Shown: positions 36,282 to 43,950, counted from the first letter of the stretch. The stretch: DNA of 64,000 bases from Chloroflexota bacterium (GCA_005881885.1 VBDX01000128.1:1-64000); one strand, 5' to 3'. The notes: generated by a model from the letters alone, not told the origin. Translations and numbers: made by a program.

Positions 36282-37130
36282 ATGCGCCCAGAAATGGCGG
36301 CTCGCCCGCTCCATCTGTTCGAGGCCGGCGTGGTCACCGAGCAGCAGTTCGTCGGTCTTGGGGAGGCGCCTGGCGTTCTCGCCCCGCTGCTCGCCGACCG
36401 CCTCGGCTGCGAGAAGCGGGTCCGCATCCCGTTCAACCCGCGCGATCGTTGGCTGACCGCGGCGCGCGAGGCCTGCCGCACGCTCGCCGACGGAGTGCTT
36501 GCCTCTTTGCGCGAGGGCGCAGGTACCGCGGTCATCGGCGGCGAGTGCACCCTCGTCGCCGGCGCGCTTTCGGGAGCGCTCGGCGCTGACCCGGAGATCT
36601 CGCTCGTGTACTTCGACGCGCACGGCGACTTCAACACCCTCGCGACCACACCGTCGCACTACGTGTCCGGGATGGTCCTCGCGCACCTCTGTGGCCGCTC
36701 GGTCGCGCCGCTCCTCTTCCCCGGCTCGCGGCGGATCGCCGAGGAGCGTGTGGCGCTCGTCGGCGCGCGCGCGCTCGATGGCGGCGAGAAGGGAAACCTC
36801 GATCGCTCGCGGGTGCTCCGGATCGCCTTCGACCCGGACCATTCGGAGGCGCCCGGACTCGGGGCGTGGGCGCGCCGCCGCTCGGTCTGGCTGCACGTCG
36901 ACATCGACGTCGTGGACCCGCGCGAATTCCCGGCCGTGGCCTTCGCCGCCGTCGGCGGGCCATCGCTGTCCTCGCTCGCCGACGTGCTCCGTCAGCTCTT
37001 CTCGGTCGCGGATGTGAAGGGCTTCTCGCTCTGTGGCTACGACGCGCGCGCGGATGCGAGCCGCAAGCTGGCGGCGCCGCTCGTCGACGTATTCGCGAAC
37101 GCCATACCGAAGGTCCCGGTCCGGGCCTAA
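36282..37130 (+). CDS. Arginase/agmatinase-superfamily ureohydrolase
   Basis: Binuclear-manganese fold, 282 residues. The aspartate-rich metal motifs are intact: YFDAHGDFNT (DAHxD) and LHVDIDVVDP (HxDxDxxDP). The first motif, GGDHS in arginases, reads GGECT (residues about 86-90), so the first His ligand is replaced by Cys; some family members with GGDC are known. Could be arginase, agmatinase, guanidinase or formimidoglutamase; no partner gene decides. Its TAA overlaps the TAG of the convergent HicB/DinB gene. Confidence 0.82.
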   Translation: MRPEMAARPLHLFEAGVVTEQQFVGLGEAPGVLAPLLADRLGCEKRVRIPFNPRDRWLTAAREACRTLADGVLASLREGAGTAVIGGECTLVAGALSGALGADPEISLVYFDAHGDFNTLATTPSHYVSGMVLAHLCGRSVAPLLFPGSRRIAEERVALVGARALDGGEKGNLDRSRVLRIAFDPDHSEAPGLGAWARRRSVWLHVDIDVVDPREFPAVAFAAVGGPSLSSLADVLRQLFSVADVKGFSLCGYDARADASRKLAAPLVDVFANAIPKVPVRA

Positions 37131-37768
37131 GCCTCGCGTCCCGCGCGCGCCGCGATCTCGCGGCGGTGCTCCCACTCGTGCTCGAGCATGCGGCGGATCA
37201 CGCGGAATGCCGAGTACGTCGACTGGCCGGTCCTACGCACCCGCTTGCGCTCGGCCGGCGTGAGCGCCGCGAGACGCGTGAGCGCGGCTCGCCGTGCTTC
37301 GGCAAGGGCGACCCGCAGATCCAGCTCGCCGCGCTCAGCGGCGTTCGTCGGATCGCCCATCGTCTTCAGGGGACTGACCAGCGCGTAGACGTAGCCCTTG
37401 TCCGCTGCCAGGACGTGCAAAAGGATGTCGTGAAGGGAGCGTCCCTTCGGTGGCTTGGCGCGAAGTCGCCGGTCGTCGATCCCCTTCACAAGGGCGAGCA
37501 GATCCTCGCGCGACCACTCGAGCCACCGCAGATAGCGAGCCAAATCGCTCGGGGCCAGCGGTCTCAGGTCCGGTGGAAAGATCGCCTGTCCGGAGAAGAG
37601 ACCCTCGGTGTTGTGCTCGGCGACGCGCGTCCCGATCGTTTCGTTCGCGTCGACCTTCTCGCCGTGGCGCTTGAGGTACCGAAGGTACGCACGGATCGCG
37701 TCGGGTGTCGCCGACACCGCCTCGTCGGTCGTCTTGCCGTTCGCGACGCAGCCTAGGAGCTCGGGCAC
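37127..37768 (-). CDS. HicB-like/DinB-like fusion protein
   Basis: N-terminal part LLGCVANGKTTDEAVSATPDAIRAYLRYL is a HicB-type antitoxin fold; the C-terminal 120 residues (WLEWSREDLLALVKGI, HDILLHVLAADKGYVYALVS, RMLEHEWEHRREI) are DinB/YfiT-like, a four-helix metal-binding bundle with His residues. Such HicB-DinB fusions occur in several phyla. The first regular start is GTG 37768, but conserved-looking residues continue upstream in frame (TYALYLESGPQKKTTLVHV) as far as an in-frame stop, with no ATG, GTG or TTG; ACG at 37822 would be the position of the initiator. Confidence 0.78.
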   Translation of the reverse strand: MPELLGCVANGKTTDEAVSATPDAIRAYLRYLKRHGEKVDANETIGTRVAEHNTEGLFSGQAIFPPDLRPLAPSDLARYLRWLEWSREDLLALVKGIDDRRLRAKPPKGRSLHDILLHVLAADKGYVYALVSPLKTMGDPTNAAERGELDLRVALAEARRAALTRLAALTPAERKRVRRTGQSTYSAFRVIRRMLEHEWEHRREIAARAGREA

Positions 37769-37839
37769 GTGGACGAGGGTGGTCTTCTTCTGCGGCCCCG
37801 ACTCGAGATAAAGGGCGTACGTATGGGTCGTCGAGGCCG

Positions 37840-38025
37840 CTACTCGCCGTCGAGCGTGTTACCGATGGTGAGCTCGCGCATCCAGTCCTCGAGCAGCCTG
37901 CCCATGCGATCGATCGGTACTGGGGCGCTCTTCGACACGCGGCGGTAGCGCGGCGGTTCGGGAAGCGGCCGCGCCGCCCAGTGCCCCGCCTGTACGCGAG
38001 CGAGATCCTGAGCGGTCGCGGCCAT
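37840..38025 (-). CDS. Small protein downstream of glnA
   Basis: 61 codons with a strong ribosome-binding site: the glnA stop is followed by TAGGAGGGACCGAGAAG and ATG at 38025. The product has an amphipathic N-terminus (ATAQDLARVQAGHW), a basic Pro-rich middle (RPLPEPPRYRRVSK) and a charged helix (RMGRLLEDWMRELTIG). No family recognised. Its 14-bp gap from glnA implies co-transcription, so it may modulate or accompany glutamine synthetase; this is inference from position. Confidence 0.68.
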   Translation of the reverse strand: MAATAQDLARVQAGHWAARPLPEPPRYRRVSKSAPVPIDRMGRLLEDWMRELTIGNTLDGE

Positions 38026-38039
38026 CTTCTCGGTCCCTC

Positions 38040-39506
38040 CTAAACGTCCGAATACAGGTAGAACTCGTACGGGTGCGGACGGAGCGCGACTTCCTTCGCG
38101 CTGGCGCGCTTGATCGAGAGCCAGGCCTCGATGAGATCTTCGGTGAACACGTTCCCGCGCATGAGGAAGTCACGATCGGCGTCAAGCGCGTCGAGCACTT
38201 CTTCGAGCGAGCCCGGTGTTTGCTTCACACGCTTCTTCGCTTCGCCCTCGAGCTCGTAAAGGTCGACGTCCATCGGCGTTGGCGGCTCGATCCGGTTGAT
38301 CACGCCGTCGAGACCGGCCATGAGGCAGGCCGAGAACGAGAGGTACGGGTTGCATGACGGATCGGGCGCGCGGAACTCGAGGCGGCGCGCCTCCGGCTTG
38401 TCGAAGTACGTCGGGATGCGCACGCACGCGGAGCGGTTCCGCATCGAGTACACGAGGTTGATCGGCGCCTCGTACCCGGGGACGAGTCGGCGGTAGCTGT
38501 TTGTGGTCGGAGCGGCGAACGCGAGGATCGCCGGCGCGTGCTTCAAGAGTCCGCCGATGTAGTGACGCGCGGTCGTGGAGAGAAGTGCGTAGCCCTCCCG
38601 GTCGTAGAAAAGGTTCGATCCGTTCTTCCAGAGGCTCTGGTGCGTGTGCATCCCCGAGCCGTTGTCGCCGAAGAGCGGCTTGGGCATGAACGTGACGACG
38701 TAGCCGTTCTTCGCGGCAACGTTCTTGGTCACGTACTTGTACTTGAGGACCTTGTCCGCCATCTCCACGAGCGTGGAGAAGCGCATGTCGATCTCGGTCT
38801 GGCCGGCCGTGCCCACCTCGTGGTGGTGGACCTCGACGGCGATGCCCGCATCGATGAGCGCGCGGACCATCTTCGAGCGAAGGTCTTGGAGCTTGTCCGT
38901 CGGCGGGACCGGGAAGTAGCCCTCCTTGTAGCGCGGCCGGTGCGCGAGGTTCGACACCCCGCCGTCCTTGCCGGAGTTCCAGATGCCTTCCTCGGAGTCG
39001 ATGTAGTAGTAACCGCTGTTCTGGGTCTGATCGAAACGGACCGAGTTGAAGATGTAGAACTCGATCTCCGGTCCCCAGAACGACGTATCGGCGATGCCCG
39101 TGGTCGGGAGGAATTCCTCCGCCTTCTTCGCGACATACCGCGGGTCGCGCGAGTACGGCTTTCGGGTCAGTGGGTCGATGACATCGCAGGTGATGTTCAG
39201 TGTCTTGATCTCGAGGACCGGATCGATGAAGACGGCGTTCGCGTCGGGCATGAGGAGCATGTCGCTCTCGTGAATGTGCTGGAAGCCGCGGATGGACGAT
39301 CCGTCGAACCCGATGCCGTCGGCGAAGAGGCCCTCCGAGAGCTCTTCGACCGGGATCGAGAAGTGCTGCTGCGTACCCGGCAGGTCGACGAAGCGCAGGT
39401 CGACGATCTTGACCTGCTGGTCCTTCGCGAGCTTGAGGATGTCTTTGGGCGAGGTCTTCGGTTGCGCGGGTGCCGCCGTCGCGGGCCGCTCCATCGTCAG
39501 CGTCAT
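38040..39506 (-). CDS. glnA: Glutamine synthetase type I (beta, adenylylatable)
   Basis: ATP-dependent synthesis of glutamine from glutamate and ammonia. 488 residues with [27 protein letters not shown] (ATP/ammonia site) and NRSACVRIP. The insertion and [15 protein letters not shown] near the C-terminus contain the Tyr adenylylated in GSI-beta enzymes. ATG 39506 has GGGGAG upstream; a longer frame to 39614 exists but lies in the promoter region. The 10-bp tandem repeat at 39576-39596 may be a regulator site. Amt is nearby on the other strand, so this is a nitrogen-assimilation segment. Confidence 0.97.
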   Translation of the reverse strand: MTLTMERPATAAPAQPKTSPKDILKLAKDQQVKIVDLRFVDLPGTQQHFSIPVEELSEGLFADGIGFDGSSIRGFQHIHESDMLLMPDANAVFIDPVLEIKTLNITCDVIDPLTRKPYSRDPRYVAKKAEEFLPTTGIADTSFWGPEIEFYIFNSVRFDQTQNSGYYYIDSEEGIWNSGKDGGVSNLAHRPRYKEGYFPVPPTDKLQDLRSKMVRALIDAGIAVEVHHHEVGTAGQTEIDMRFSTLVEMADKVLKYKYVTKNVAAKNGYVVTFMPKPLFGDNGSGMHTHQSLWKNGSNLFYDREGYALLSTTARHYIGGLLKHAPAILAFAAPTTNSYRRLVPGYEAPINLVYSMRNRSACVRIPTYFDKPEARRLEFRAPDPSCNPYLSFSACLMAGLDGVINRIEPPTPMDVDLYELEGEAKKRVKQTPGSLEEVLDALDADRDFLMRGNVFTEDLIEAWLSIKRASAKEVALRPHPYEFYLYSDV

Positions 39507-39575
39507 CTGCAACTCCCCACGGGTTATGTCCGAACAAGCGTCTAGCCAGCGGTGTGCGAGGTGAACTGCCGGTTC

Positions 39576-39596
39576 GGTCGTGATTGGGTCGTGATT
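39576..39596. promoter_or_regulatory. Tandem 10-bp repeat upstream of glnA
   Basis: GGTCGTGATT at 39576-39585 and again at 39587-39596, a period of 11 bp, about one helical turn. It lies 70-90 bp upstream of the glnA start and about 75 bp upstream of the divergent arsR-type start, the place for an activator. It does not match GlnR or NtrC consensus sites that I know. Confidence 0.5.
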
Positions 39597-39635
39597 CAGT
39601 AGCGGAGGTCGCACTGGTTCCCGGCCGACCGTCAG

Positions 39636-39664
39636 TTGACACTTACGTAAGTCTATGCTTACGC
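39636..39664 (+). promoter_or_regulatory. Promoter/operator of arsR-like gene 2 (leaderless)
   Basis: TTGACA -35 at 39636-39641, 17-bp spacer, weak -10 TTACGC at 39659-39664, then ATG at 39672: the transcript should begin at or within a base of the start codon. The perfect 12-bp palindrome ACTTACGTAAGT (39641-39652) overlaps the spacer and repeats its half CTTACG at 39658-39663, a good ArsR-type operator. Confidence 0.65.
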
Positions 39665-39671
39665 TTCCCCC

Positions 39672-40007
39672 ATGGACGCCTTCGCCGCGCTCGGAGAACC
39701 GCGGCGGCGCGAGATCCTCCGACTCGTCTCCGCGGCCGAGCTCTCGGTCGGGGAGATCGCGCGCCGCTTCGAGGTCACCCGGCCGGCGATCTCACAGCAC
39801 CTGCGTGTCCTGAAGGAGGCGGGCCTCGTGACCGAGCGCCGAAACGGCACGAAGCGCCTGTATCGCGCGCGCCCGGAGACCATCGCCGAGCTTCGCGCGT
39901 ATCTCGAAGCGTTCTGGGACGACAGCCTCAGGTCTTTGAAAGCCGCCGCGGAGCAAGAGGAACAACAAAGGAGGACAAGGCATGGCCGTCGACACGAAAG
40001 TCATTGA
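39672..40007 (+). CDS. ArsR-family transcriptional regulator 2
   Basis: Winged-helix protein of 111 residues: [29 protein letters not shown] then [32 protein letters not shown]. No Cys metal site. Homologous to the regulator at 24647 and, like it, followed by an AHSA1 gene overlapping by about 26 bp. Probably represses its own operon through the palindrome at 39641. Confidence 0.9.
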   Translation: MDAFAALGEPRRREILRLVSAAELSVGEIARRFEVTRPAISQHLRVLKEAGLVTERRNGTKRLYRARPETIAELRAYLEAFWDDSLRSLKAAAEQEEQQRRTRHGRRHESH

Positions 40008-40437
40008 GCGCGTCATCACGATCCAAGCGCCGCCCGAGACCGTATTTCGTCTCCTGACGGATCCGGTGCAGTACGTCCGCTGGAAGGGCAAGCTCGCCGA
40101 GCTCGAGCCCCGTCCGGGCGGCACGTTCCGAGTCGAATTCGCGAGCACCACGGACGTCGTCACTGGCAAGTTCGTCGAGGTCATCCCGGGACGGCGCGTC
40201 GTCTTCACCTGGGGCTGGGAGGGGAGCGAGGTCGTGCCCGCCGGCGCGAGCACGGTCGAGATCGACCTCGAGCGCGAAGGAACCGGTACGCGACTGCGCC
40301 TCATCCATCGCGGGCTTCCGGAGGGCGCGATCGCGAGCCACGCCGCGGGCTGGGACTACTTCCTGCCGCGCCTCGAGGACGTCGCCGAGGGGAGGCAACC
40401 GCGCGAAGCCGCACACCACACCGACGCCAACGAATAA
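39982..40437 (+). CDS. SRPBCC/AHSA1-domain protein 2
   Basis: 151 residues: [39 protein letters not shown] is the AHSA1 opening and WDYFLPRLEDVAEG its C-terminal helix. AAGGAGGACAAGGC precedes the ATG. Second gene of the ArsR-AHSA1-VOC operon; binds an unknown hydrophobic ligand or assists a substrate enzyme. Confidence 0.88.
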   Translation: MAVDTKVIERVITIQAPPETVFRLLTDPVQYVRWKGKLAELEPRPGGTFRVEFASTTDVVTGKFVEVIPGRRVVFTWGWEGSEVVPAGASTVEIDLEREGTGTRLRLIHRGLPEGAIASHAAGWDYFLPRLEDVAEGRQPREAAHHTDANE

Positions 40438-40454
40438 AGGGGAGGAATCACCAC

Positions 40455-40802
40455 ATGGGCGCGCCCATCACGCACGTCGAGATCAACACGAAGGAATCGA
40501 AGAAGCTCCAGGACTTCTACAGCAAGCTCTTCGATTGGCACATGGACACGAACAACCCGATGGGCTACGCGATGGTCGACACGCACGCCGGGAAGGGCAT
40601 CGGCGCCGGGATCGGGCAGTCACAGAACGGCCGGAACTTCGTGACGTTCTACGTCGACGTCACCGATCTCGAAGGCACTCTGAAGAAGGCTGAAGGCCTC
40701 GGCGCGAAGACCGTGCTCAAGCCGACGCAGACCGGCCCGGTCACCGTCGCGATGTTCGCCGACCCCGAGGGCAACGTCATCGGACTCGCCAAGGGCATGT
40801 GA
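40455..40802 (+). CDS. VOC-family (glyoxalase/bleomycin-resistance fold) protein
   Basis: 115-residue betaalphabetabetabeta protein: ITHVEINTKESKKLQDFYSKLFDWHM and VTVAMFADPEGNVIGLAKGM with His/Glu positions of the metal centre. A strong ribosome-binding site, GGGGAGGAATCACCAC, is present. Third gene of the operon; similar small VOC proteins often follow ArsR-AHSA1 pairs. Function not defined. Confidence 0.9.
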   Translation: MGAPITHVEINTKESKKLQDFYSKLFDWHMDTNNPMGYAMVDTHAGKGIGAGIGQSQNGRNFVTFYVDVTDLEGTLKKAEGLGAKTVLKPTQTGPVTVAMFADPEGNVIGLAKGM

Positions 40803-40874
40803 TCCGCTGAGGATGCGGGCCGCGGGAGCGTCGAGGCGCGCTCTCGCGGCCGTCGGTGGCACGAAACGGCCGAA

Positions 40875-40894
40875 ATCAGATTGTCTGATATGCT
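40875..40894 (+). promoter_or_regulatory. Extended -10 promoter and operator of vapBC
   Basis: Perfect inverted repeat ATCAGA-TTG-TCTGAT (40875-40889) overlaps TGATATGCT, an extended -10 (TATGCT 40889-40894). The GTG start at 40902 is 7 bases further, so the transcript should be leaderless. Overlap of the palindrome with the -10 box suits antitoxin autorepression. Confidence 0.65.
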
Positions 40895-40901
40895 TGGCCG
40901 T

Positions 40902-41195
40902 GTGGCGAAACGGATCACCGCAACCGAGGCGTCGCGGAGCTTTTCGGAGATTCTCGACGCGGTGGAGCATCGAAGCGAGGAGTTCCTCGTCGAGCGGCAC
41001 GGCAGACCCATAGCCGCGGTTACGCCCGCGCGCGGGGTGACGCCGACACGCGCGACGTGGGCCGATGTGCTTCGTCTCTTCCATGAGGGTCCGCAACCCG
41101 ATCCAAGGTTCGCGCGTGACATGGCCCGCATCCTCCGATCGCGGCCGGCCATGCCGAAGGATCCGTGGGGACGATCCTCGACACGTCGGTCCTGA
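40902..41195 (+). CDS. VapB/Phd-type antitoxin
   Basis: From GTG 40902: MAKRITATEASRSFSEILDAV is the usual antitoxin N-terminus, followed by FLVERHGRPIAAVTPARG. The C-terminal toxin-binding tail (LRLFHEGPQPDPRFARDMARI) is proline/charge rich. 97 residues. Earlier in-frame starts (TTG 40881, ATG 40890) lie in the operator or -10 and are unlikely. Overlaps the toxin by 31 bp. Confidence 0.86.
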   Translation: MAKRITATEASRSFSEILDAVEHRSEEFLVERHGRPIAAVTPARGVTPTRATWADVLRLFHEGPQPDPRFARDMARILRSRPAMPKDPWGRSSTRRS

Positions 41196-41551
41196 TCGAC
41201 ATCGAGCGCGGCGCACGGGCGCTCGCGTCGGCTGAGGACGTCGCGATCGCCGCAATCACAGCGTCCGAGCTCCTTCAAGGAGTTCTGCGCGCTGACGATC
41301 AGCATCGGCTGCAACGGGAATCGTTCGTGGAAGGGATCCTCGCGACGGTCCCGACCATTCCGTTCTCATTGCGTATCGCCCGCGTACACGCCGAGCTTTG
41401 GGCACAGCAAATTGCGGCCGGCCGCAAGCTCGAGGCGCACGATCTGTTGGTGGCTTCAACCGCCGTCTCGCTCGGCTGGGACCTCGCGACTCTTAATCGG
41501 CGCCACTTCGCTGGCATCCGTGGCCTGCGGCTGACTCAGCATGGGGCGTAG
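41165..41551 (+). CDS. VapC-type PIN-domain toxin
   Basis: PIN-domain ribonuclease of 128 residues: ILDTSVLIDIERG (first Asp), ASELLQGVLRA (Glu), LEAHDLLVASTAVSLGWDLATLNRRHF (Asp residues). All the acidic catalytic positions are present, so it should be active. GTG 41165 is the start consistent with the PIN N-terminus. Functions as the toxin of the vapBC pair with the preceding gene. Confidence 0.9.
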   Translation: MGTILDTSVLIDIERGARALASAEDVAIAAITASELLQGVLRADDQHRLQRESFVEGILATVPTIPFSLRIARVHAELWAQQIAAGRKLEAHDLLVASTAVSLGWDLATLNRRHFAGIRGLRLTQHGA

Positions 41552-41627
41552 CAAGCTCACCGACTTCTCGACGGTCGCCACGACCGAATCGCAACCTTCG
41601 TAGCGCCCATCCGTCGCTGACCGGGGC

Positions 41628-42875
41628 ATGCCGGTCGCTCAGGCTTCCGGCATGGACAAGATCAACGCTGGCGACACCGCCTGGCTTCTCGCGTCGGCCG
41701 CGCTCGTCATGCTCATGACCCCGGCGCTCGGGTTCTTCTACGGCGGCCTCGTCCGGCGGAAGAACGTCCTCGCGACGATTATGCACAGCTTCTTCATCCT
41801 CTGCCTCATCAGCGTGCAGTGGGTCCTCTGGGGCTACACGCTCGCGTTCGGTCCGGATATCGGTGGGATCATCGGCGGCCTCGACTGGGCGGCGCTCAGA
41901 GGCGTCGGCCAGGACCCGGGTCCGTACGCGCCGACCGTCCCGCACGAGGCGTACATGGTCTTCCAGATGATGTTCGCGGTCATCACGCCGGCGCTCATCA
42001 CCGGGGCATTCGCCGAGCGCAAGCGCTTCAAGGCCTTCGTCGTCTTCACGCTGCTCTGGGCGACCTTCGTCTACGACCCGGTCGCGCACTGGGTCTGGGG
42101 CGGTGGTTGGCTCGGTCAGCTCGGCGCGCTCGACTTCGCCGGCGGCACGGTGGTGCACATCACGAGCGGCGTCTCGGCGCTCGTCGCCGCACTTGTCCTC
42201 GGCCGTCGCGTCGGCTTCGGCCGCGAGGCCATGGACCCCCACGACGCGACCATGACCGTCCTCGGCGCGTCACTCCTCTGGTTCGGTTGGTTCGGATTCA
42301 ACGCCGGGAGCGCGATCACCGCGGGCGGTCTCGCGGCGAACGCGTTCGTCGTGACGAATACCGCGGCGGCGATGGCCGCGCTCACCTGGATGACGGTCTC
42401 GTGGCTCCACAAGGGCGCGCCGAGCGTGCTCGGTGCCGCGGCCGGCGCGGTCGCAGGGCTTGTGGCGATCACCCCGGCATCGGGCTATGTCGATGTCTCA
42501 GCGTCGATCCTCATCGGCCTCGGCGCGGGCATCTTCTGCTACACCGCGATCCAGATCACCAAGCGCTTCAAGGTCGACGACGCGCTCGACGTGTTCGGGG
42601 TCCACGGCGTCGGCGGGGCCTGGGGCGCGCTCGCGACGGGCGTCTTCGCAACCGTCGCGGTGAACAGCGCGGCGAAGGACGGGCTCCTCGCCGGCAACCC
42701 CGGGCAGCTAGGGATCCAGGCGATCGCGGTGCTCGCGTCCATCGCGTACTCGGCGGTCATGACGTTCGTGATCCTGAAGCTCATCGACCTCTTCGTCGGA
42801 CTGCGCGTGCCCGAGAGCGAGGAAGTGCTCGGTCTCGACGCGTCGCAACACCGCGAAGCGGCGTACCAGATCTAA
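41628..42875 (+). CDS. amt: Ammonium transporter (Amt family)
   Basis: Eleven-helix channel for ammonium/ammonia, 415 residues. TPALGFFYGGLVRRKN and MHSFFILCLISVQWVLWGY open the protein; the twin pore histidines are in VVHITSGVSAL and FGVHGVGGAWG. The ATG at 41628 is taken; ATG 41652 (MDKINAGDTAW) is possible. No PII (glnK) gene adjoins; instead a 36-residue membrane peptide follows 12 bp after the stop. Confidence 0.95.
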   Translation: MPVAQASGMDKINAGDTAWLLASAALVMLMTPALGFFYGGLVRRKNVLATIMHSFFILCLISVQWVLWGYTLAFGPDIGGIIGGLDWAALRGVGQDPGPYAPTVPHEAYMVFQMMFAVITPALITGAFAERKRFKAFVVFTLLWATFVYDPVAHWVWGGGWLGQLGALDFAGGTVVHITSGVSALVAALVLGRRVGFGREAMDPHDATMTVLGASLLWFGWFGFNAGSAITAGGLAANAFVVTNTAAAMAALTWMTVSWLHKGAPSVLGAAAGAVAGLVAITPASGYVDVSASILIGLGAGIFCYTAIQITKRFKVDDALDVFGVHGVGGAWGALATGVFATVAVNSAAKDGLLAGNPGQLGIQAIAVLASIAYSAVMTFVILKLIDLFVGLRVPESEEVLGLDASQHREAAYQI

Positions 42876-42887
42876 AGGAGGGCTCCG

Positions 42888-42998
42888 ATGGAGTTCCTGG
42901 CATTCGCATCCTTCGCGATCCTGGTGGTCGGTTGGCTCGTGGCTCCGTCGAAGACGGTCACCCCGGTCAGCCACGCGGAGGAGCGCAAAGCGGCATAA
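42888..42998 (+). CDS. Amt-associated membrane miniprotein (36 aa)
   Basis: ATG 42888 with a perfect ribosome-binding site AAAGGAGGGCTCCG, 12 bp after the amt stop. MEFLAFASFAILVVGWLV is one helix, then APSKTVTPVSHAEERKAA, a charged tail. By position and form it may be a small subunit of the transporter, as small hydrophobic subunits are known for some other transporters. Function otherwise unknown. Confidence 0.68.
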   Translation: MEFLAFASFAILVVGWLVAPSKTVTPVSHAEERKAA

Positions 42999-43024
42999 GC
43001 GCCGCGACCCATATTTGGTCGACT

Positions 43025-43057
43025 GAGGACCAGGCTCCGCGAGGGGCTTGGTCCTCT
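43025..43057 (+). terminator. Terminator candidate after the amt operon
   Basis: GAGGACCA...TGGTCCTC stem with inner GGCTCC/GGGGC pairing, then TTCGTG. It ends the amt-miniprotein transcript ahead of the thiamine operon leader. The T tract is weak. Confidence 0.45.
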
Positions 43058-43102
43058 TCGTGTCCAGCGCTCGGCGTACACTCGAACGCGTACAACTGAA
43101 TA

Positions 43103-43194
43103 CGACGGGGGAGCGCCCGACGAAAGGGGCGCTGAGAGTGCGGATAGCCGCAGACCCCAGAACCTGATCTGAGTAATGTCAGCGTAGGGAGTCG
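43103..43194 (+). promoter_or_regulatory. TPP riboswitch (THI element)
   Basis: All conserved boxes of the thiamine-pyrophosphate aptamer are readable in order: GGGGGAGC, GGGGCGCTGAGAG, then the P4/P5 stretch with GACCC, AACCTGATCTG, GTAATG and CAGCGTAGGGA. P1 closes between CGAC (43103-43106) and GTCG (43191-43194). A terminator stem follows after 21 bases (43216), so TPP binding should end transcription before the operon. Confidence 0.95.
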
Positions 43195-43215
43195 AGAGGC
43201 GTGAAACCACCTACG

Positions 43216-43244
43216 AGCGGCGCTCAGGGCGCCGCTTTTGTTTT
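43216..43244 (+). terminator. Riboswitch-controlled intrinsic terminator
   Basis: Perfect 8-bp stem AGCGGCGC/GCGCCGCT with a TCAGG loop, followed by TTTGTTTT. It lies between the TPP aptamer and the first gene. It is the expression platform: TPP bound, terminator forms. Confidence 0.85.
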
Positions 43245-43279
43245 GCCGGGGTCCAGTCGGGGGTCGAAACCCGGGGGAC

Positions 43280-43296
43280 GGGGGGCAGAGCCCCCC
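43280..43296. repeat. GC palindrome, copy 2 (7-bp arms, AGA loop)
   Basis: GGGGGGC-AGA-GCCCCCC, identical to the copy at 3251, ending 6 bases before the thiamine pyrophosphokinase ATG. It would mask or replace the ribosome-binding site, and no separate Shine-Dalgarno is seen. Confidence 0.7.
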
Positions 43297-43302
43297 GCTC
43301 GC

Positions 43303-43950
43303 ATGACGGCGGTCGTGGTCGCGCACGGCGACGTTCTACCTTCGGATCGCGCTGCGATCGATGACAAGGACCTCGTGGTCGCGGCGGACGGCGGCGCCCT
43401 CGTCCTCGAGCGCTGGAAGATCCTTCCCCATCTGGTCGTGGGCGACATGGACTCGCTCGGCGACGCGGGCGTGGAGCGCCTCGCGCGGCAGGGCATCGGC
43501 GTCGCGAAGTTCCCCGCGGCGAAAGACGAGTCCGATCTCGAGCTCGCCGTCGCGCACGCCATCGCGGCGGGAGCGAAGGAGATCGTCCTCCTCGGCGCGC
43601 TCGGGGGTCCGCGCCTCGACCACGAGACCGCGAACCTGCTGCTCCTCGCCGATCCGGGGTACGACGGCGTTCAGATCGAGGCACGACGCGGCGCGATGCG
43701 CGTCCGGGCGCTGCGCGGCGCCGGATCGCTCACGCTCGAGGGTCCGGTGGGCACCCTCGTCACGCTGCTGCCCGTGGCAGGCGACGCGGAGGGGGTGCGA
43801 ACCGAAGGGCTCCGCTATCCCCTCGCAAGCGAGACGCTCCGACTGGGCAAGTCCCGCGGCCTGAGCAACGAGATCGCGGCGTCGCCGGCGAAGGTCTCGC
43901 TCGACATCGGAACGCTTCTTGTTTTCGAGACCCCACCGGGAGGTGCATGA
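43303..43950 (+). CDS. thiN: Thiamine pyrophosphokinase
   Basis: Converts thiamine to TPP, the ligand of the riboswitch above. 215 residues: VAADGGALVLERWKILPHLVVGDMDSL is the substrate and Mg site of the TPK catalytic domain, and SDLELAVAHAIAAGAKEIVLLGALGGPRLDHETANL the conserved core; the C-terminal half is the thiamine-binding beta domain. The ATG at 43303 is chosen over an in-frame GTG at 43201, which would translate the terminator and the palindrome. First gene of the salvage operon. Confidence 0.92.
   Translation: MTAVVVAHGDVLPSDRAAIDDKDLVVAADGGALVLERWKILPHLVVGDMDSLGDAGVERLARQGIGVAKFPAAKDESDLELAVAHAIAAGAKEIVLLGALGGPRLDHETANLLLLADPGYDGVQIEARRGAMRVRALRGAGSLTLEGPVGTLVTLLPVAGDAEGVRTEGLRYPLASETLRLGKSRGLSNEIAASPAKVSLDIGTLLVFETPPGGA

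Noticed and set aside
43077..43082. TACACT as -10 of the thiamine operon
   Set aside because: A plausible -10 upstream of the riboswitch, but no -35 at the right distance; not enough to call a promoter.
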